DNA of 36,544 nucleotides from Thermomicrobiales bacterium (GTDB taxonomy: Bacteria > Chloroflexota > Chloroflexia > Thermomicrobiales > UBA6265). This document shows positions 36,409 through 36,544 of the stretch, one piece after another. Below the pieces are notes generated by a model. That model was not told the DNA's origin. It worked only from the letters and a program-made list of their open reading frames with translations, and made no database searches. Where the stretch lies: assembly GCA_030447415.1 (NCBI GenBank), contig JAUJOZ010000039.1, forward strand, positions 1-36,544, written 5' to 3'. Position numbers and translations under genes: made by a program. Within the stretch, counting starts at the first letter, position 1. Each line of letters starts with the position of its first letter.

Positions 36409-36544
36409 ATGACGGCGACCGAACCGAGCGCCCGGACGGGCTTCGCGGCCCTGCTCGGCGCGATGCAAGGGAGCGAGGTCATCGACCTGACGGTGACGAT
36501 GGCCGAGCACCTGCCGGCTGCATGGCCGACCCACGTCCCGTTCC
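36409..36544 (+). CDS. cyclase-family (kynurenine formamidase-like) hydrolase, 5' part
   Basis: 45 codons are visible. ATG 36409 follows AGGAGG by eight bases. GSEVIDLTVTMAEHLPAAWP followed by THVPF is the start of the cyclase/formamidase fold (the IDLT strand and the following PxWP segment). The metal-binding HxGTHxD motif would lie beyond the window edge. Confidence 0.65.
   Translation, partial: MTATEPSARTGFAALLGAMQGSEVIDLTVTMAEHLPAAWPTHVPF

Overview
The window is a high-GC bacterial chromosome segment (roughly two thirds G+C, codons ending in G/C). Short 4-bp gene overlaps are common, and the promoters look like sigma-70 (TTGACA-N16/18-TAnnnT). The protein complement (FAD-type porphyrinogen oxidase next to ferrochelatase, LmbE-like deacetylase, luciferase-like oxidoreductase, secreted sugar dehydrogenase, Uma2 relic, many ABC importers) fits a Chloroflexota genome of the Thermomicrobia/Sphaerobacter kind. 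That placement is inference; no rRNA or other phylogenetic marker is present.

Layout. (1) 1-2251, minus strand: a MerR-type metal or thiol-reactive regulator, then a textbook MerR operator/promoter with a 20-bp spacer, then a PIG-L/LmbE deacetylase translationally coupled to an MFS exporter. (2) 2641-7020, plus: consensus promoter, sugar-type ABC binding protein, stem-loop, two permeases (no ATPase), and an SDR dehydrogenase. (3) 7021-8340: a scarred region with an orphan promoter plus palindrome, two copies of a repeated peptide-like element, and an IclR regulator lacking its N-terminal half. (4) 8346-12014, plus: class III aminotransferase, M81/MlrC-type peptidase and nitrilase-family amidohydrolase. 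(5) 12056-21957, plus: a tightly overlapping eight-gene operon with a dipeptide-type ABC importer (including a natural permease-ATPase fusion), Gfo/Idh/MocA oxidoreductase, creatininase-family amidohydrolase, IclR regulator and aldehyde dehydrogenase. Units 4 and 5 together look like an uptake-and-degradation pathway for an amide, lactam or peptide-like compound of unknown identity.

(6) 21958-28151: a decayed zone. It holds a LysR tail, two more copies of the repeated element, a 16-codon hsdM stub, an unrecognised basic protein, an intact two-TRD hsdS, and an hsdR broken by several frame changes. The type I restriction locus therefore has R and S but no M subunit in this window. (7) 28295-33417: secreted sugar dehydrogenase, signal peptidase I, and the haem genes hemH-hemG, both with frame breaks. 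(8) 34050-36544: SDR dehydrogenase diverging from a luciferase-like oxidoreductase, a Uma2 endonuclease relic, and the start of a cyclase-family hydrolase.

At least ten single-base frame breaks fall in hsdR, hemG, hemH and one signal peptide, several next to G/C runs. Because hemG and hemH are normally kept intact and their key motifs survive on both sides of each break, base-calling or assembly error is at least as likely as real decay. No CRISPR array, tRNA, rRNA, complete insertion sequence or replication origin was seen.
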